A stretch of 64,000 nt of DNA from an uncultured Clostridia bacterium (GTDB taxonomy: Bacteria > Bacillota > Clostridia > Peptostreptococcales > Anaerovoracaceae), in the NCBI GenBank assembly GCA_945830395.1, contig CALZYE010000001.1, forward strand, positions 118,000 through 181,999. Direction: 5' to 3'. Positions 1-8,946 of this stretch are shown here, piece after piece. The notes under the pieces are model-generated. The model searched no databases. It saw only the letters and a list, made by a program, of their open reading frames with translations, and had not been told where the DNA came from. Every line of letters begins with the position of its first letter. Positions within the stretch are counted from its first letter, which is position 1. A program made the translations under genes and the position numbers.

Positions 1-8
1 GGCAAGAG

Positions 9-54
9 AAAACAGATAATTATGGGGAACCTGAAGGTTCCCTTTTCTGTTTTT
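9..54 (+). terminator. Intrinsic terminator of an off-window upstream gene
   Basis: A hairpin with inner arms GGGAACC (25-31) and GGTTCCC (36-42) around a TGAA loop is extended by AAAACAGA (9-16) pairing with TCTGTTTT (46-53), and it ends in a T-run. It closes the transcript of the gene to the left. In many Firmicutes that gene is rplS, but it lies outside the window. Confidence 0.8.
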
Positions 55-99
55 AAGGGGTTATTTCCTCATTGCAGGAGTGGAAGATAAGGGGGAAAA

Positions 100-933
100 A
101 TGAAAAATATAAACTGGTATCCCGGTCACATGAAGAAAACCGTAGAATTGATTCAAAACAATCTTAAGATGGTGGATGTAGTGATAGAAGTTATAGATGC
201 GAGGATTCCCGTATCCAGCAGAAACCCTGTCATAAACCGACTTATTGAAGGTAAGCCGAGAGTAATTGTTTTAAATAAAAAGGATTTATCAGATCCGATT
301 CAAAACAAAAGATGGATTGAGAAATTCAGTGAAGAAGGCTGCAAGGCTGTTGAACTTAACTGTATGAGCGGAGAAGGCGTAAACAAGCTGTATTCCTTAC
401 TTGAAAGCATGCACGGAAATACCGTAGTAACAAAGCTTGGCAGACCTCTCAGAATGATGATTGCAGGAGTTCCAAATGCCGGAAAGTCTTCTCTCATAAA
501 TAGGATGACAGGCAAGAAAAGCGCTCAGACAGGAGACAGACCCGGTGTAACTAAGGGAAAACAATGGCTTACTCTTTCAAACGGTATGCAGCTTCTTGAC
601 ACTCCGGGAGTACTTTGGCCGAAGTTTGAAGATCCGGATGTGGGCCTTAATTTAGCCTATTGCGGCAGCATAAAAGAAGAAATACTGGATGTTGCAGATC
701 TGGCGCTTTCTTTTATTGAGATACTCAAGAAGAGTTATCCCGGGCTTTTGATGGAGCGTTATAAGCTTGAGAACCTTGGAGATACGCCGCTTGACACAAT
801 GGAGAAGATAGCCGAAAAGAGAGGATTCATCTTACAGGGAAAGAGGATTGACTACGAACGGTGTGCAAGAACTGTGATGGATGAATTCAGGTCGGGTAAG
901 ATCGGAAAGATAACTTTAGAGGAAGTGAAATGA
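100..933 (+). CDS. rbgA: Ribosome biogenesis GTPase RbgA/YlqF
   Basis: The 277-residue protein has the circularly permuted GTPase order of the YlqF/RbgA family. The G4 motif NKKD comes first, followed by the G1 P-loop GVPNAGKSS and then the G3 motif DTPG. RbgA is known to act in late assembly of the 50S subunit in Bacillus, so it should be cytoplasmic and ribosome-associated. The N-terminus (NWYPGHM) is characteristic of the family. The start is preceded by a G-rich ribosome binding site (AAGGGGG, spacing about 5). The gene overlaps rnhB by 4 nt, so the two are probably translationally coupled, matching the usual Firmicutes order. Confidence 0.95.
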   Translation: MKNINWYPGHMKKTVELIQNNLKMVDVVIEVIDARIPVSSRNPVINRLIEGKPRVIVLNKKDLSDPIQNKRWIEKFSEEGCKAVELNCMSGEGVNKLYSLLESMHGNTVVTKLGRPLRMMIAGVPNAGKSSLINRMTGKKSAQTGDRPGVTKGKQWLTLSNGMQLLDTPGVLWPKFEDPDVGLNLAYCGSIKEEILDVADLALSFIEILKKSYPGLLMERYKLENLGDTPLDTMEKIAEKRGFILQGKRIDYERCARTVMDEFRSGKIGKITLEEVK

Positions 934-1574
934 CTAAGGCGGAAAGAGAAGAACTGCAAAAGCAGAAACTTGTAGAGATGCAGGTATACGAGAACCGGCT
1001 TAGAAACCGTGGTATAAAATATATCGGCGGGGTAGATGAAGTGGGCAGAGGCCCTCTTGCAGGACCTGTGGTGGCAGCTTGTGTTGTTTTGCCGGAGGAT
1101 TTTTCTGTACTTGGAGTAGATGATTCAAAAAAAGTTAGTGAAAAAAAGAGGAATTCATTATATAATCTGATTTTAGAAAATGCTGTTGCATGGGGCATAG
1201 GCACTGTGGGACCTGAGATAATAGATGAAGTGAATATTCTTCAGGCTACGAAGAAAGCTATGGCTGTTGCTATTGAATCTGCAGGTGAAAAATGCGGTTT
1301 GCAGCATCTTTTGATAGATGCAGTTTCCCTCGAAAATGTGGATATTCCTCAAACCTCTATAATCAAAGGTGACAGCAAGAGTGTATCCATAGCGGCAGCT
1401 TCGATTATTGCAAAGGTGTACAGAGATACCATCATGATAAATTACAGCAAGGAGTACCCGGGATATGCCTTTGAAAAAAATAAAGGTTATGGAACGAAAG
1501 CTCACTACGAAGGAATAAGTGAAAGGGGAATAACACCTATTCACAGAAAAAGCTTTTTAAAGAATATTTTATGA
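930..1574 (+). CDS. rnhB: Ribonuclease HII
   Basis: This 214-residue protein is RNase HII, which removes ribonucleotides and RNA primers from RNA:DNA hybrids in the cytoplasm. The active-site motif DEVGRGPLAGP carries the catalytic Asp36 and Glu37, and DSKKVSEKKR follows as in the family. The length is normal for bacterial type 2 RNase H. The start codon overlaps the end of rbgA (ATGA junction), and fhs follows 15 nt later behind its own strong ribosome binding site. Confidence 0.96.
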   Translation: MTKAEREELQKQKLVEMQVYENRLRNRGIKYIGGVDEVGRGPLAGPVVAACVVLPEDFSVLGVDDSKKVSEKKRNSLYNLILENAVAWGIGTVGPEIIDEVNILQATKKAMAVAIESAGEKCGLQHLLIDAVSLENVDIPQTSIIKGDSKSVSIAAASIIAKVYRDTIMINYSKEYPGYAFEKNKGYGTKAHYEGISERGITPIHRKSFLKNIL

Positions 1575-1589
1575 TGACAGGAGGTTTTC

Positions 1590-3269
1590 ATGGAAATCAA
1601 AACTGATATTCAGATTGCACAGGAAGCAGAACAGAAGTTGATCACCGAAGTGGCAGAATCTGCCGGAATTGATGAACGATATCTTGAATTATATGGAAAA
1701 TATAAAGCAAAGGTGGATTACTCCATATTAAAGGAGAAAGAGAATGAAGAGGACGGGAAGCTGATTTTGGTTACCGCAATATCGCCGACTCCTGCAGGAG
1801 AAGGAAAAACCACCACATCCGTAGGTCTTGCAGACGCAATTCATAAACTTAACAAGAATGTTATGGTTGCACTTAGAGAGCCGTCCATGGGACCAGTGTT
1901 CGGTGTTAAAGGCGGAGCTGCAGGGGGAGGATATGCACAGGTAATACCTATGGAGGATATTAATCTTCACTTTACCGGAGATATGCATGCCATAGGAGCA
2001 GCAAATAACCTTATTGCCGCCATGCTTGACAACCATGTTCAACAGGGAAACAGCCTGGGCATAGATGTTAGAAAAGTTACATGGAAGCGCGTTGTGGATA
2101 TGAATGACAGGCAGCTCAGAACCGTAATCGACGGTATTGGCGGAAAAATGAGCGGAATGCCGAGAGAAGACGGATTTGAAATTACCGTTGCAAGCGAAAT
2201 AATGGCAATCCTGTGCTTATCCAAGGATATCACAGACCTTAAAGAAAAGGTTTCCAAAATTGTTGTTGCATATTCTTATGACGATAAACCTGTTACCGTG
2301 GCAGACATTAAGGCGCAGGGGGCGGTTGCCGCTTTGTTGAAAGACGCTCTTAAGCCTAATTTGGTGCAGACACTTGAACACACTCCTGCATTTATTCACG
2401 GAGGACCGTTTGCAAACATCGCTCACGGCTGTAATTCGATAATGGCAACGAGGATGGCTCTTAAGCTTGCAGACTATGTTGTTACAGAAGCGGGATTTGC
2501 CGCAGATTTGGGCGCAGAGAAATTCCTCGACATCAAGTGCAGAAAAGCGGGGATTAAACCGTCAGCCTGCGTTTTGGTTGCCACCGTCAGAGCACTTAAA
2601 TACCATGGAGAAGTTGAGAAGAAGGATTTGAATGAGGAGAATCTGGATGCTTTAAAGAAGGGTATGCCAAACCTGCTGCAGCATTTGGACAATATGACAA
2701 ATGTCTTTGGAATTCCAACGGTAGTTGCAATCAATGCCTTCCCTACAGATACAGAGGCAGAACTTGAGCTTGTTAGAACCATGTGCAGGGAAAAAGGCGC
2801 TAATGTTGTTTTAAGTGAAGTATGGGCAAAGGGTGGAGAAGGTGGAATTTCTCTTGCGGAGGAAGTTCTGAAGCTTGTTTCTGATAATGAAAGAGATTTC
2901 GAGTTCGTATATGACACGAATTTATCGATTAAAGATAAGATAAAAGCTATAGCCACAAAGATTTACAGGGCTGATAATGTTATATTTGATTCAAAGGTAT
3001 CCAAAACTATCAGGCATCTTGAAACTTTAGGTTACGGCAATCTGCCGATATGCATGGCAAAGACTCAGTTCAGCTTTTCAGACGATCCGTCTCTTTTAGG
3101 TGCGCCCAAAGGCTTTGATATAAATATTGCAGATGTAAAAGTCAATGCAGGCGCGGGATTTATCGTAGTGAAAACGGGAAATATATTGACTATGCCGGGG
3201 CTTCCTAAGGTACCGGCCGCTGAGCATATAGACATTGATGATAATGGAAAAATTACAGGGTTATTCTGA
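1590..3269 (+). CDS. fhs: Formate--tetrahydrofolate ligase
   Basis: The 559-residue protein makes 10-formyl-THF from formate, THF and ATP. It is the first step of the methyl branch of the Wood-Ljungdahl pathway and, in non-acetogens, a source of one-carbon units for purines. The P-loop [10 protein letters not shown] lies at about residues 67-76, and the family stretch [18 protein letters not shown] is intact. The ribosome binding site AGGAGG sits 7 nt before the ATG. The next gene encodes the enzyme for the following step, so the pair forms a one-carbon unit. The folate and serine genes folC and glyA are also in this window, although folD is not. Confidence 0.97.
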   Translation: MEIKTDIQIAQEAEQKLITEVAESAGIDERYLELYGKYKAKVDYSILKEKENEEDGKLILVTAISPTPAGEGKTTTSVGLADAIHKLNKNVMVALREPSMGPVFGVKGGAAGGGYAQVIPMEDINLHFTGDMHAIGAANNLIAAMLDNHVQQGNSLGIDVRKVTWKRVVDMNDRQLRTVIDGIGGKMSGMPREDGFEITVASEIMAILCLSKDITDLKEKVSKIVVAYSYDDKPVTVADIKAQGAVAALLKDALKPNLVQTLEHTPAFIHGGPFANIAHGCNSIMATRMALKLADYVVTEAGFAADLGAEKFLDIKCRKAGIKPSACVLVATVRALKYHGEVEKKDLNEENLDALKKGMPNLLQHLDNMTNVFGIPTVVAINAFPTDTEAELELVRTMCREKGANVVLSEVWAKGGEGGISLAEEVLKLVSDNERDFEFVYDTNLSIKDKIKAIATKIYRADNVIFDSKVSKTIRHLETLGYGNLPICMAKTQFSFSDDPSLLGAPKGFDINIADVKVNAGAGFIVVKTGNILTMPGLPKVPAAEHIDIDDNGKITGLF

Positions 3270-3301
3270 TTAACCGGATTATTTTATAGGGGTATATGTT
3301 T

Positions 3302-3931
3302 ATGTTAATGGAAACTACTTGTTTGGATTATATAAAAGCTTTGAGCTCCGGCGCTCCCATTCCGGGAGGCGGCGGAGCGGTGGCACTTGCAGGCTCTATA
3401 GGTACGGCGCTGGGCAATATGGTGGGAGCGCTTACTGTAAACAAAGAAAAATATGCAGATGTGAAGGATGAACTTGAAGGGTATATGAAGGAAGCGGAAG
3501 AAATTCAGATGATATTTCTAAAGCTGGTGGATAAGGATGCCGCTGCATTCAGACCTCTGGTTAATGCTTATAAGCTTCCCCATTCTACTGATGAAGAAAA
3601 AGCCGAAAGAGACAGAATTATGGCAGATGCCTTGGAAATGGCCTGTACGGCACCGATAGAGATAATGGAATATTGTTGCAGGGCTATTGAAATCTGCAAT
3701 GAGTTTGCCATAAAAGGCGCAAAGGTGGCGTTAAGCGATGCGGGGGTAGGCGTTATACTTTGCAAGGCGGCACTTCAGGGAGCTGCCTTAAATGTTTTTA
3801 TCAACACAAGGCTTATGAAGGATGAAAAGCGGAAAGAAGAACTGAACAGAAAAGCGATAATGATGCTTACGGAGTACACCGTAAAGGCGGATACCGTATA
3901 TGCAAAAGCATACAGGTATCTGACAGATTAA
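3302..3931 (+). CDS. fchA: Methenyl-THF cyclohydrolase / formimino-THF cyclodeaminase family
   Basis: The protein belongs to the FTCD C-terminal (cyclodeaminase/cyclohydrolase) family, known in clostridia as FchA. It interconverts 10-formyl-THF and methenyl-THF. The signature SGAPIPGGGGAVAL sits near the N-terminus and the rest is the helical FTCD_C fold at normal length (209 residues). Three ATGs occur at 3296, 3302 and 3308; the one at 3302 is chosen because AGGGG (3288-3292) is 9 nt upstream. It follows fhs by about 30 nt and is probably co-transcribed. Its stop codon overlaps the stop of the convergent gene on the other strand, and no terminator lies between them. Confidence 0.9.
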   Translation: MLMETTCLDYIKALSSGAPIPGGGGAVALAGSIGTALGNMVGALTVNKEKYADVKDELEGYMKEAEEIQMIFLKLVDKDAAAFRPLVNAYKLPHSTDEEKAERDRIMADALEMACTAPIEIMEYCCRAIEICNEFAIKGAKVALSDAGVGVILCKAALQGAALNVFINTRLMKDEKRKEELNRKAIMMLTEYTVKADTVYAKAYRYLTD

Positions 3932-5067
3932 CGCAGCATCATTTCCAGGGAGTTATCCTGAAAGAAGGTGTTTGCATTGTATAGAAACAGTACATCATCT
4001 ATTCCGTTTGAGTCTATAATATCTTTTATATCTCCATAGAAGTATCTGGGATCCACCACTACGATTCTTCTATAATGCTGTGACAAGAAGGGTATTAAGC
4101 TGTTTGCATATGAATCCTTTAAAATCAGCAGATTCTTTTTAGAGTCGCAAGGCGTCTGTATCGTATATATAGGATGATTGCTTCCGCCAAATACGGTATA
4201 GGCGTCTTTCTTTTTTAAATTATCAAGTTCGTAGAATTTTGTGGTTTTCTTCTTAGTGTCAGCATAGTATATAACGGAGTTATTGTATTTTTTTGAGTTC
4301 TCGGGAAGAAAAATCTTTATTTCATCGTCAAGTCCGTTTACAAAGCCTGATTTTGAATAGAGTGTACCTTTGAAGTCTTTCTTTACAGCGTACCCGTTAT
4401 ATTCAACTGCCTTACTCAAATCCATTTTTTGAACGGCAAGTTTGTATGCTATGTAAGCTCCGTTGCTGGTCCAATGATGGTCGGTTCTGTAGAATAACTG
4501 TGTTGAATTCTTTTCAGCATCAAACTTATCCCTCACATCTATTCCGTTATAGCCGTATTTGATTATTTCATTGAAAAAATCATCCATGTGCTTGTTTTGA
4601 TCTGACATGGTAACGGTCATAGGGAGCTTATCTGCGTATATATTTGCTGCGTTTGGCGCCAGCAAAAAGTACATATTCAGGTCACTGTTAGTTCTTCTGA
4701 AGAACTTTAGGGCTTTCAGAGTATTTTTAAAATGTGCTTCCGGAGCGTTGAGCTTTTCCATTAAATAATTATCTTTACATTTGTATACACCGTTTGATTC
4801 AACCTTGCCTGACATCAAATCCACGGCGGATTTAACCTTAATAAGTTTGTCGCGTAGGAGAAATTGGTCATTTACATAGTTTTCTAATTTTTTCTCAAAG
4901 CGTCCCTCCATATATTTGCCTAAGGAAAAAGAGGGAGCTTCCTGAAGCGACCTGTTTTCCGATTCAGAAAAATCCTTATCGGGCATAAAAAGACTGCCGA
5001 GAAAGAAAAACGCCAGTACAATTATGAATAAAAAGCTTATTATTTGTTTATATGAGAATTTTTTCAT
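3928..5067 (-). CDS. DHHW-family (AlgJ/AlgX-like) exported protein
   Basis: The 379-residue protein has an N-terminal membrane anchor or signal segment (about residues 9-28) and an extracytoplasmic domain. It carries the signature TDHHW at residues 195-199 and a Ser block KDSYANS around Ser319. That arrangement is like the SGNH-type fold of AlgJ/AlgX proteins, which handle acetyl groups moved across the membrane by MBOAT proteins. It is the last gene of a four-gene minus-strand cluster, directly after the MBOAT gene. By analogy it probably helps attach or transfer acyl groups to a surface glycan; the acceptor is unknown. Family assignment is fairly secure, function is inferred. Confidence 0.8.
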   Translation of the reverse strand: MKKFSYKQIISFLFIIVLAFFFLGSLFMPDKDFSESENRSLQEAPSFSLGKYMEGRFEKKLENYVNDQFLLRDKLIKVKSAVDLMSGKVESNGVYKCKDNYLMEKLNAPEAHFKNTLKALKFFRRTNSDLNMYFLLAPNAANIYADKLPMTVTMSDQNKHMDDFFNEIIKYGYNGIDVRDKFDAEKNSTQLFYRTDHHWTSNGAYIAYKLAVQKMDLSKAVEYNGYAVKKDFKGTLYSKSGFVNGLDDEIKIFLPENSKKYNNSVIYYADTKKKTTKFYELDNLKKKDAYTVFGGSNHPIYTIQTPCDSKKNLLILKDSYANSLIPFLSQHYRRIVVVDPRYFYGDIKDIIDSNGIDDVLFLYNANTFFQDNSLEMMLR

Positions 5068-5097
5068 GATATTTCCTCAAATTTTTACTGTTAACGA

Positions 5098-6501
5098 CTA
5101 AAATCTAAAGTACAGAAACGGGTTATAGGAGTTAAATACTAAGTATGATATGGAAATTATGAAGATTCCGAATGTGAATATAACTCCCAAAACAGGATAT
5201 TTCATTGACAGTTTCTCGTAGCTTTCAAGAGGCTTCCTAAGGGCGACAAGCCAGCCTATAACAAGAAGAATTACATTGGTTTTCAACAGATATGCCGTCT
5301 TTATATTGAAAAAATCCAAGCTACCCAAGGCAAACATGTTTTTTAAGTATGCCGCGGCAGCTCCAAGGTCTGAGCTTGAGAAAAACACCCAGCCTATTAT
5401 CACGATTAAAAGCGTATATATGTGTTTCATTACATCTTTTATATTTTCAAGATATTTTCCATACACATATTTCTCAAGTACCAATATTACTCCGTAATAT
5501 AAGCCCCAGATTATAAAATTCCAGCTTGCACCGTGCCACAGACCTGTAAGCGACCATACGATCAAAAGATTTATTATATGTCTTGTAACGGTGACTCTAT
5601 TTCCTCCCAAGGGAATATACAGATACTCTCTGAACCACGATGACAGGGAGATATGCCATCTTCTCCAAAATTCAGTTACGCTTTTTGACAGATAAGGGTA
5701 GTTGAAGTTTTCCAGAAATTTAAATCCAAACATTCTTCCAAGCCCGATTGCCATATCGGAGTAACCGCTGAAGTCAAAGTACAGCTGCAAAGTATAGGCG
5801 ATAATTCCAATCCAAAGAGAGAATACAGAGGCTTCATCGCCGGTAAGCGAAATCACCGACTGATGAAGTGCGCCGAGATTGTTTGCAAGAATAACTTTTT
5901 TGGAAAGCCCGTATAAAAACTTTTGACAGCCGTATCCGAACTGTTGCAAACTTGTTTCACGCTGTGAAAGCTGCGTTTCAATATCTTTGTAATTTACGAT
6001 AGGTCCTGCAATTAATTGAGGAAACAGTGCAAGGTAAAGTGCGAAGTTCAGAAAACTCTTTTGCGGTTTGACCTTTCCTCTGTAAATATCTATTACATAG
6101 GAGAGTGCCTGAAATGTGTAAAAAGATATTCCTATTGGAAGTGCAAGGGCGGTATAGCCTATGTTGCTGCCAAACAGATTGTTTATATTATCCATTAGAA
6201 ATCCGAAATACTTGAAAAAAGAAAGTATCATAAGATTTACGGCAACGGTGAATATGAAATCCCTTTTTCCCGAAAGTCCTTTGGCTCTTGCCTGTCCTAT
6301 TAAGTTTGCCATGAAGTAATTAAAAAAAGCACTGTAAATCATAAGGAATACATAAACCGGTTCTCCCCAACTGTAAAATATTAAGCTGAAAAGAAGCAGA
6401 GTTATATTCTTTGCAAATATATGCTTTTTGGGTATCGCAAAATAGATCAAAAGCAGCAAAGGAAGGAATAAGAATATAAAAAGCAGGCTGCTAAATAGCA
6501 T
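5098..6501 (-). CDS. MBOAT-family membrane O-acyltransferase (AlgI/DltB-like)
   Basis: This polytopic protein of 467 residues matches the MBOAT family. It has the conserved block FWRRWHISLSSWFREYLYIP, the family histidine in GLWHGASWNF, and many hydrophobic helices. Such proteins pass acyl groups, usually acetyl, across the membrane to extracytoplasmic glycans, as AlgI does for alginate and DltB for D-alanine. The start at 6501 is chosen because AGGAGG (6511-6516) is 9 nt upstream; an in-frame ATG at 6543 has none. It overlaps the preceding DUF4358 gene by 11 nt and is followed by the DHHW gene 30 nt on. Confidence 0.92.
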   Translation of the reverse strand: MLFSSLLFIFLFLPLLLLIYFAIPKKHIFAKNITLLLFSLIFYSWGEPVYVFLMIYSAFFNYFMANLIGQARAKGLSGKRDFIFTVAVNLMILSFFKYFGFLMDNINNLFGSNIGYTALALPIGISFYTFQALSYVIDIYRGKVKPQKSFLNFALYLALFPQLIAGPIVNYKDIETQLSQRETSLQQFGYGCQKFLYGLSKKVILANNLGALHQSVISLTGDEASVFSLWIGIIAYTLQLYFDFSGYSDMAIGLGRMFGFKFLENFNYPYLSKSVTEFWRRWHISLSSWFREYLYIPLGGNRVTVTRHIINLLIVWSLTGLWHGASWNFIIWGLYYGVILVLEKYVYGKYLENIKDVMKHIYTLLIVIIGWVFFSSSDLGAAAAYLKNMFALGSLDFFNIKTAYLLKTNVILLVIGWLVALRKPLESYEKLSMKYPVLGVIFTFGIFIISISYLVFNSYNPFLYFRF

Positions 6502-7003
6502 CTTTAAACACCTCCTGATAAATATCCGGATTCTTTCCCACACAGTAAAGCAGGTATTGTCCTTTTTTATACACGATGGCGTCCTTTAGAAGGATAACCT
6601 GTTTGGGTCCGTAGCCTTCAAAAGTTTTAATCTGACTTTCCACTCTCTTATCCACAGCATCGAGAACTTCTGACAGATCTTCCTTTCGGTTTGCCTTTAT
6701 TACGAGAAGCTCACCGACTCCAAGGGCTTCCTTACTCTTATAATAAATGAAGGAGTCATATGCGTTGTAATCAAGAGCCATAAACTGCATAAGATTCCGT
6801 TTTGAACATTTTTGCATTTTGTTTATATCCGTTTTCTTTTTGAGCTGAGCTTCCAAGGAGTCAAGGTCTATATCCTTTGCATTGGATGAGGAATATACGG
6901 AAACCATAAAAATAAGCAAAATCAGGATGAGAACAATTTTCGTGATTCCGGAAGGCCCCAGATATTCAATTATTTCAAGTATTTTGTGTTTGATTTTTTC
7001 CAT
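6491..7003 (-). CDS. DUF4358 family membrane-anchored protein
   Basis: The 170-residue protein has one hydrophobic segment near residues 20-38, then an extracytoplasmic domain resembling DUF4358, a family of unknown function often found beside MBOAT and DHHW genes. No catalytic motif is evident. The start (7003) overlaps the stop of the SGNH gene in a TAATG junction, and its end overlaps the MBOAT start, so the three are tightly coupled. A role as an accessory or bridging protein of the acylation complex is inference from context only. Confidence 0.75.
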   Translation of the reverse strand: MEKIKHKILEIIEYLGPSGITKIVLILILLIFMVSVYSSSNAKDIDLDSLEAQLKKKTDINKMQKCSKRNLMQFMALDYNAYDSFIYYKSKEALGVGELLVIKANRKEDLSEVLDAVDKRVESQIKTFEGYGPKQVILLKDAIVYKKGQYLLYCVGKNPDIYQEVFKDAI

Positions 7004-7788
7004 TATAAGCCTGCCTTCAAAATCATATTGTTCAGCCATATAGGGTAGTAACTTGGTGATACATGAATTCCGTCTTTTGCGTAATATTCAGGATGTTCAT
7101 CGAGAATGTAGTTGTTTTCGATAAAAGTTATGTCCAAAGCTTGGCACATTCTGCGTATCTCGGCGTTGAATTCCTTGTAATTTTTGAGACTTGAATTTTT
7201 ACTTCTTGCAGATTGTGAAGGTGTGGAGATGCTGTTTACAAAGACCTTGGTATCGGGACTTGTTTTCATGAAATTTTTGATACAGGTCTTGTACTTCTTT
7301 GTAAATGCCTGTGCGTTTCCGTTGTAATTTCCCATGTCGTTCATTCCGAATGTAAAAAATGCTGCCTTGGGGTAAGCCTTTGCCGCCTTGTCTATCATAT
7401 CGGAATTTTTCATGATAGAAGCACCAATCTTATGGTATACCTGATCTTCATTTAAAAAGTCATAGGCAGATAAACCTTCTGTAATTGAATCTCCGATTAC
7501 TATGCAGCCGTCAAAGATGCTCTTATATTTTAATTTGGATATTCCGGTGCTTTTTCTTGCAGTATTATTGGTCCCTCCGGTTTCATCTATTTTTTTTTCC
7601 ATATCCGCCACATTTGAAAAATTATATTTTTTTATGAAAGAAAGGTTTTCCTCTATAGTGCTGTCTTCAACCTTTGCCTGTGAATTTGTTCGGAAAACAT
7701 TAAATAAAAAAAGAGCAAACAAAAAAATCGAGAGTCCGATTAATATTCTTTTTGCGGTAAATTTTGTTTTGATGTTATTCAGGCTCAT
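7003..7788 (-). CDS. SGNH/GDSL hydrolase, membrane-anchored
   Basis: The 261-residue protein has an N-terminal transmembrane segment (about residues 14-31) and an extracytoplasmic SGNH domain. Visible blocks are GDSITEG with the nucleophile Ser101, GMND with Asn150, and DGIH with Asp239 and His242. This is a complete catalytic set for an esterase or acetyltransferase. The ATG at 7788 follows GAGGAAG about 8 nt upstream; an upstream in-frame ATG at 7848 has no such site. It is the first gene of the minus-strand cluster, so it and the DHHW protein bracket the MBOAT as two SGNH-type enzymes. Confidence 0.88.
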   Translation of the reverse strand: MSLNNIKTKFTAKRILIGLSIFLFALFLFNVFRTNSQAKVEDSTIEENLSFIKKYNFSNVADMEKKIDETGGTNNTARKSTGISKLKYKSIFDGCIVIGDSITEGLSAYDFLNEDQVYHKIGASIMKNSDMIDKAAKAYPKAAFFTFGMNDMGNYNGNAQAFTKKYKTCIKNFMKTSPDTKVFVNSISTPSQSARSKNSSLKNYKEFNAEIRRMCQALDITFIENNYILDEHPEYYAKDGIHVSPSYYPIWLNNMILKAGL

Positions 7789-7898
7789 ATAATCTTCCTC
7801 TCTATTTATAGCGGTTGATTTCTGCAAAAATGAAGAAAACTTCCACATTAAATAATACCATTTTAATTGCTATTTGCAATAGGCGAAGAAAAATTTCA

Positions 7899-7924
7899 TA
7901 ATAAAATCCCGGCTTTTACCGGGA
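7899..7924 (-). terminator. Intrinsic terminator for the 8027-8452 gene
   Basis: TCCCGG (7907-7912) and CCGGGA (7919-7924) form a 6-bp stem with a 6-nt loop. Read on the minus strand the stem is followed by TTTTATT, so it ends the transcript of the small membrane protein gene to the right and separates it from the acylation cluster. Confidence 0.7.
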
Positions 7925-8026
7925 TGGATTTTTCATATTTTTTGTGTCCTGATTTGTGGCTATAGGATTGAATCAGCTTAGAATAATTATGAATTCAAAT
8001 GATTAAAAACTATATAAAATGGTTTG

Positions 8027-8452
8027 TTATGTGCCGTTTTGGGCATCTTCAATGATTTTCCATTTATTTGGACCGGTTTCTCTAAGCCGCCAAACGCACC
8101 ACCCATGTTCGTGCAGAAAAGGCTCGGCAGATGTTGCATTCACCTTTCCATAGATAACTACTTCTCCGGGTTTTCCGGGCCGCTGCTGAGTTTTGTCGTA
8201 GGACTGTCTGCCTTCGTATGATAACTTCAACAGCTGAATGTTCCAAGAGGTTTTGCACCTACTATCATCCAGGATTGTGTTCATAATTTTATCAATTTCA
8301 CTTCTTGAAATATCCAAAGGTTCTGAGACCTGTATCTTCACATCCCTTTTATCGTAGTGGATGTACTTATATTTGTAACCCACAAACCATGAAAGCAAAA
8401 GGATTAAAATGCACAGTATGCTTATACCGTATAATTTAGTCTTCTTTTTCAT
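8027..8452 (-). CDS. Small membrane-anchored protein of unknown function
   Basis: I do not recognise this 141-residue protein. It has a basic N-terminus (MKKKTK) and a single hydrophobic helix (about residues 8-25), then a soluble domain that should be outside the cell. That domain has two Cys (in DDSRCKTSW and GWCVWRL) and a C-terminal WKIIEDAQN pattern reminiscent of small secreted domains. A ribosome binding site GAGGAGA is about 6 nt upstream. It ends in its own terminator. Just upstream on the same strand lies a truncated reading frame (8477-8647), which suggests an older and partly decayed operon. Confidence 0.65.
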   Translation of the reverse strand: MKKKTKLYGISILCILILLLSWFVGYKYKYIHYDKRDVKIQVSEPLDISRSEIDKIMNTILDDSRCKTSWNIQLLKLSYEGRQSYDKTQQRPGKPGEVVIYGKVNATSAEPFLHEHGWCVWRLRETGPNKWKIIEDAQNGT

Positions 8453-8476
8453 CTATTCTCTCCTCATATTTTCTTT

Positions 8477-8647
8477 TTATATAATTCTTATGATTCGTGC
8501 TCTATTTTTCCCAATACTGCTTAAAGGATGATTATTTCGTGGATTTGAATGTCCACAGTAATTCCAATTACCATGTTTTCCTGATGTTATAATTATTGAG
8601 TGATACCATCCGCTTGCACATTTTGCTTTGTAGTGGGCATTTCCTAT
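8477..8647 (-). pseudogene. 5'-truncated reading frame, probable gene remnant
   Basis: An open frame of 56 codons runs from just after a stop (8648-8650) to TAA at 8477-8479 and contains no ATG, GTG or TTG. Its translation is protein-like: GWYHS, then GKHGNWNYCGHSNPRNNHPL, then a basic tail, with Trp, Cys and His residues uncommon in random AT-rich DNA. A possible promoter lies just upstream on the minus strand (TTGACT at 8681-8686, AATAAA at 8658-8663, 17-nt spacing). I read it as the C-terminal remnant of a small secreted or metal-binding protein gene, but chance cannot be excluded. Confidence 0.35.
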
Positions 8648-8946
8648 TTATGGTATATTTATTGTACGCTTTTAAAAAAAAGTCAATAGCGAATATTTTG
8701 ATAACTCGGTTGAATTTTATGTGTAATTTTAAAGAAGATATATTTTGTTAAAATAAAAATAGAGGGCAAATTCTTTAAAAATGTTATATAATTTTCTTGT
8801 TAGATAAGAACGGATTTGTAATAAATTTATCTTTGAAGTTACCACTGTAATAGTGCTGAGATATGTGTTATATTTATCATAGAGTGAAAATGATTTATTG
8901 TAATGGAAAAAAGAGTTTTAATAATATTTGAGAAAACGAGGGAACT
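8648..8946. other. AT-rich divergent intergenic region
   Basis: About 300 nt of very AT-rich DNA separate the minus-strand remnant from the acyl-CoA synthetase gene. Apart from the weak minus-strand promoter noted for the remnant, I see no long hairpin, repeat or open frame. The promoter of the acyl-CoA synthetase must lie here but no hexamer pair stands out. Confidence 0.6.
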
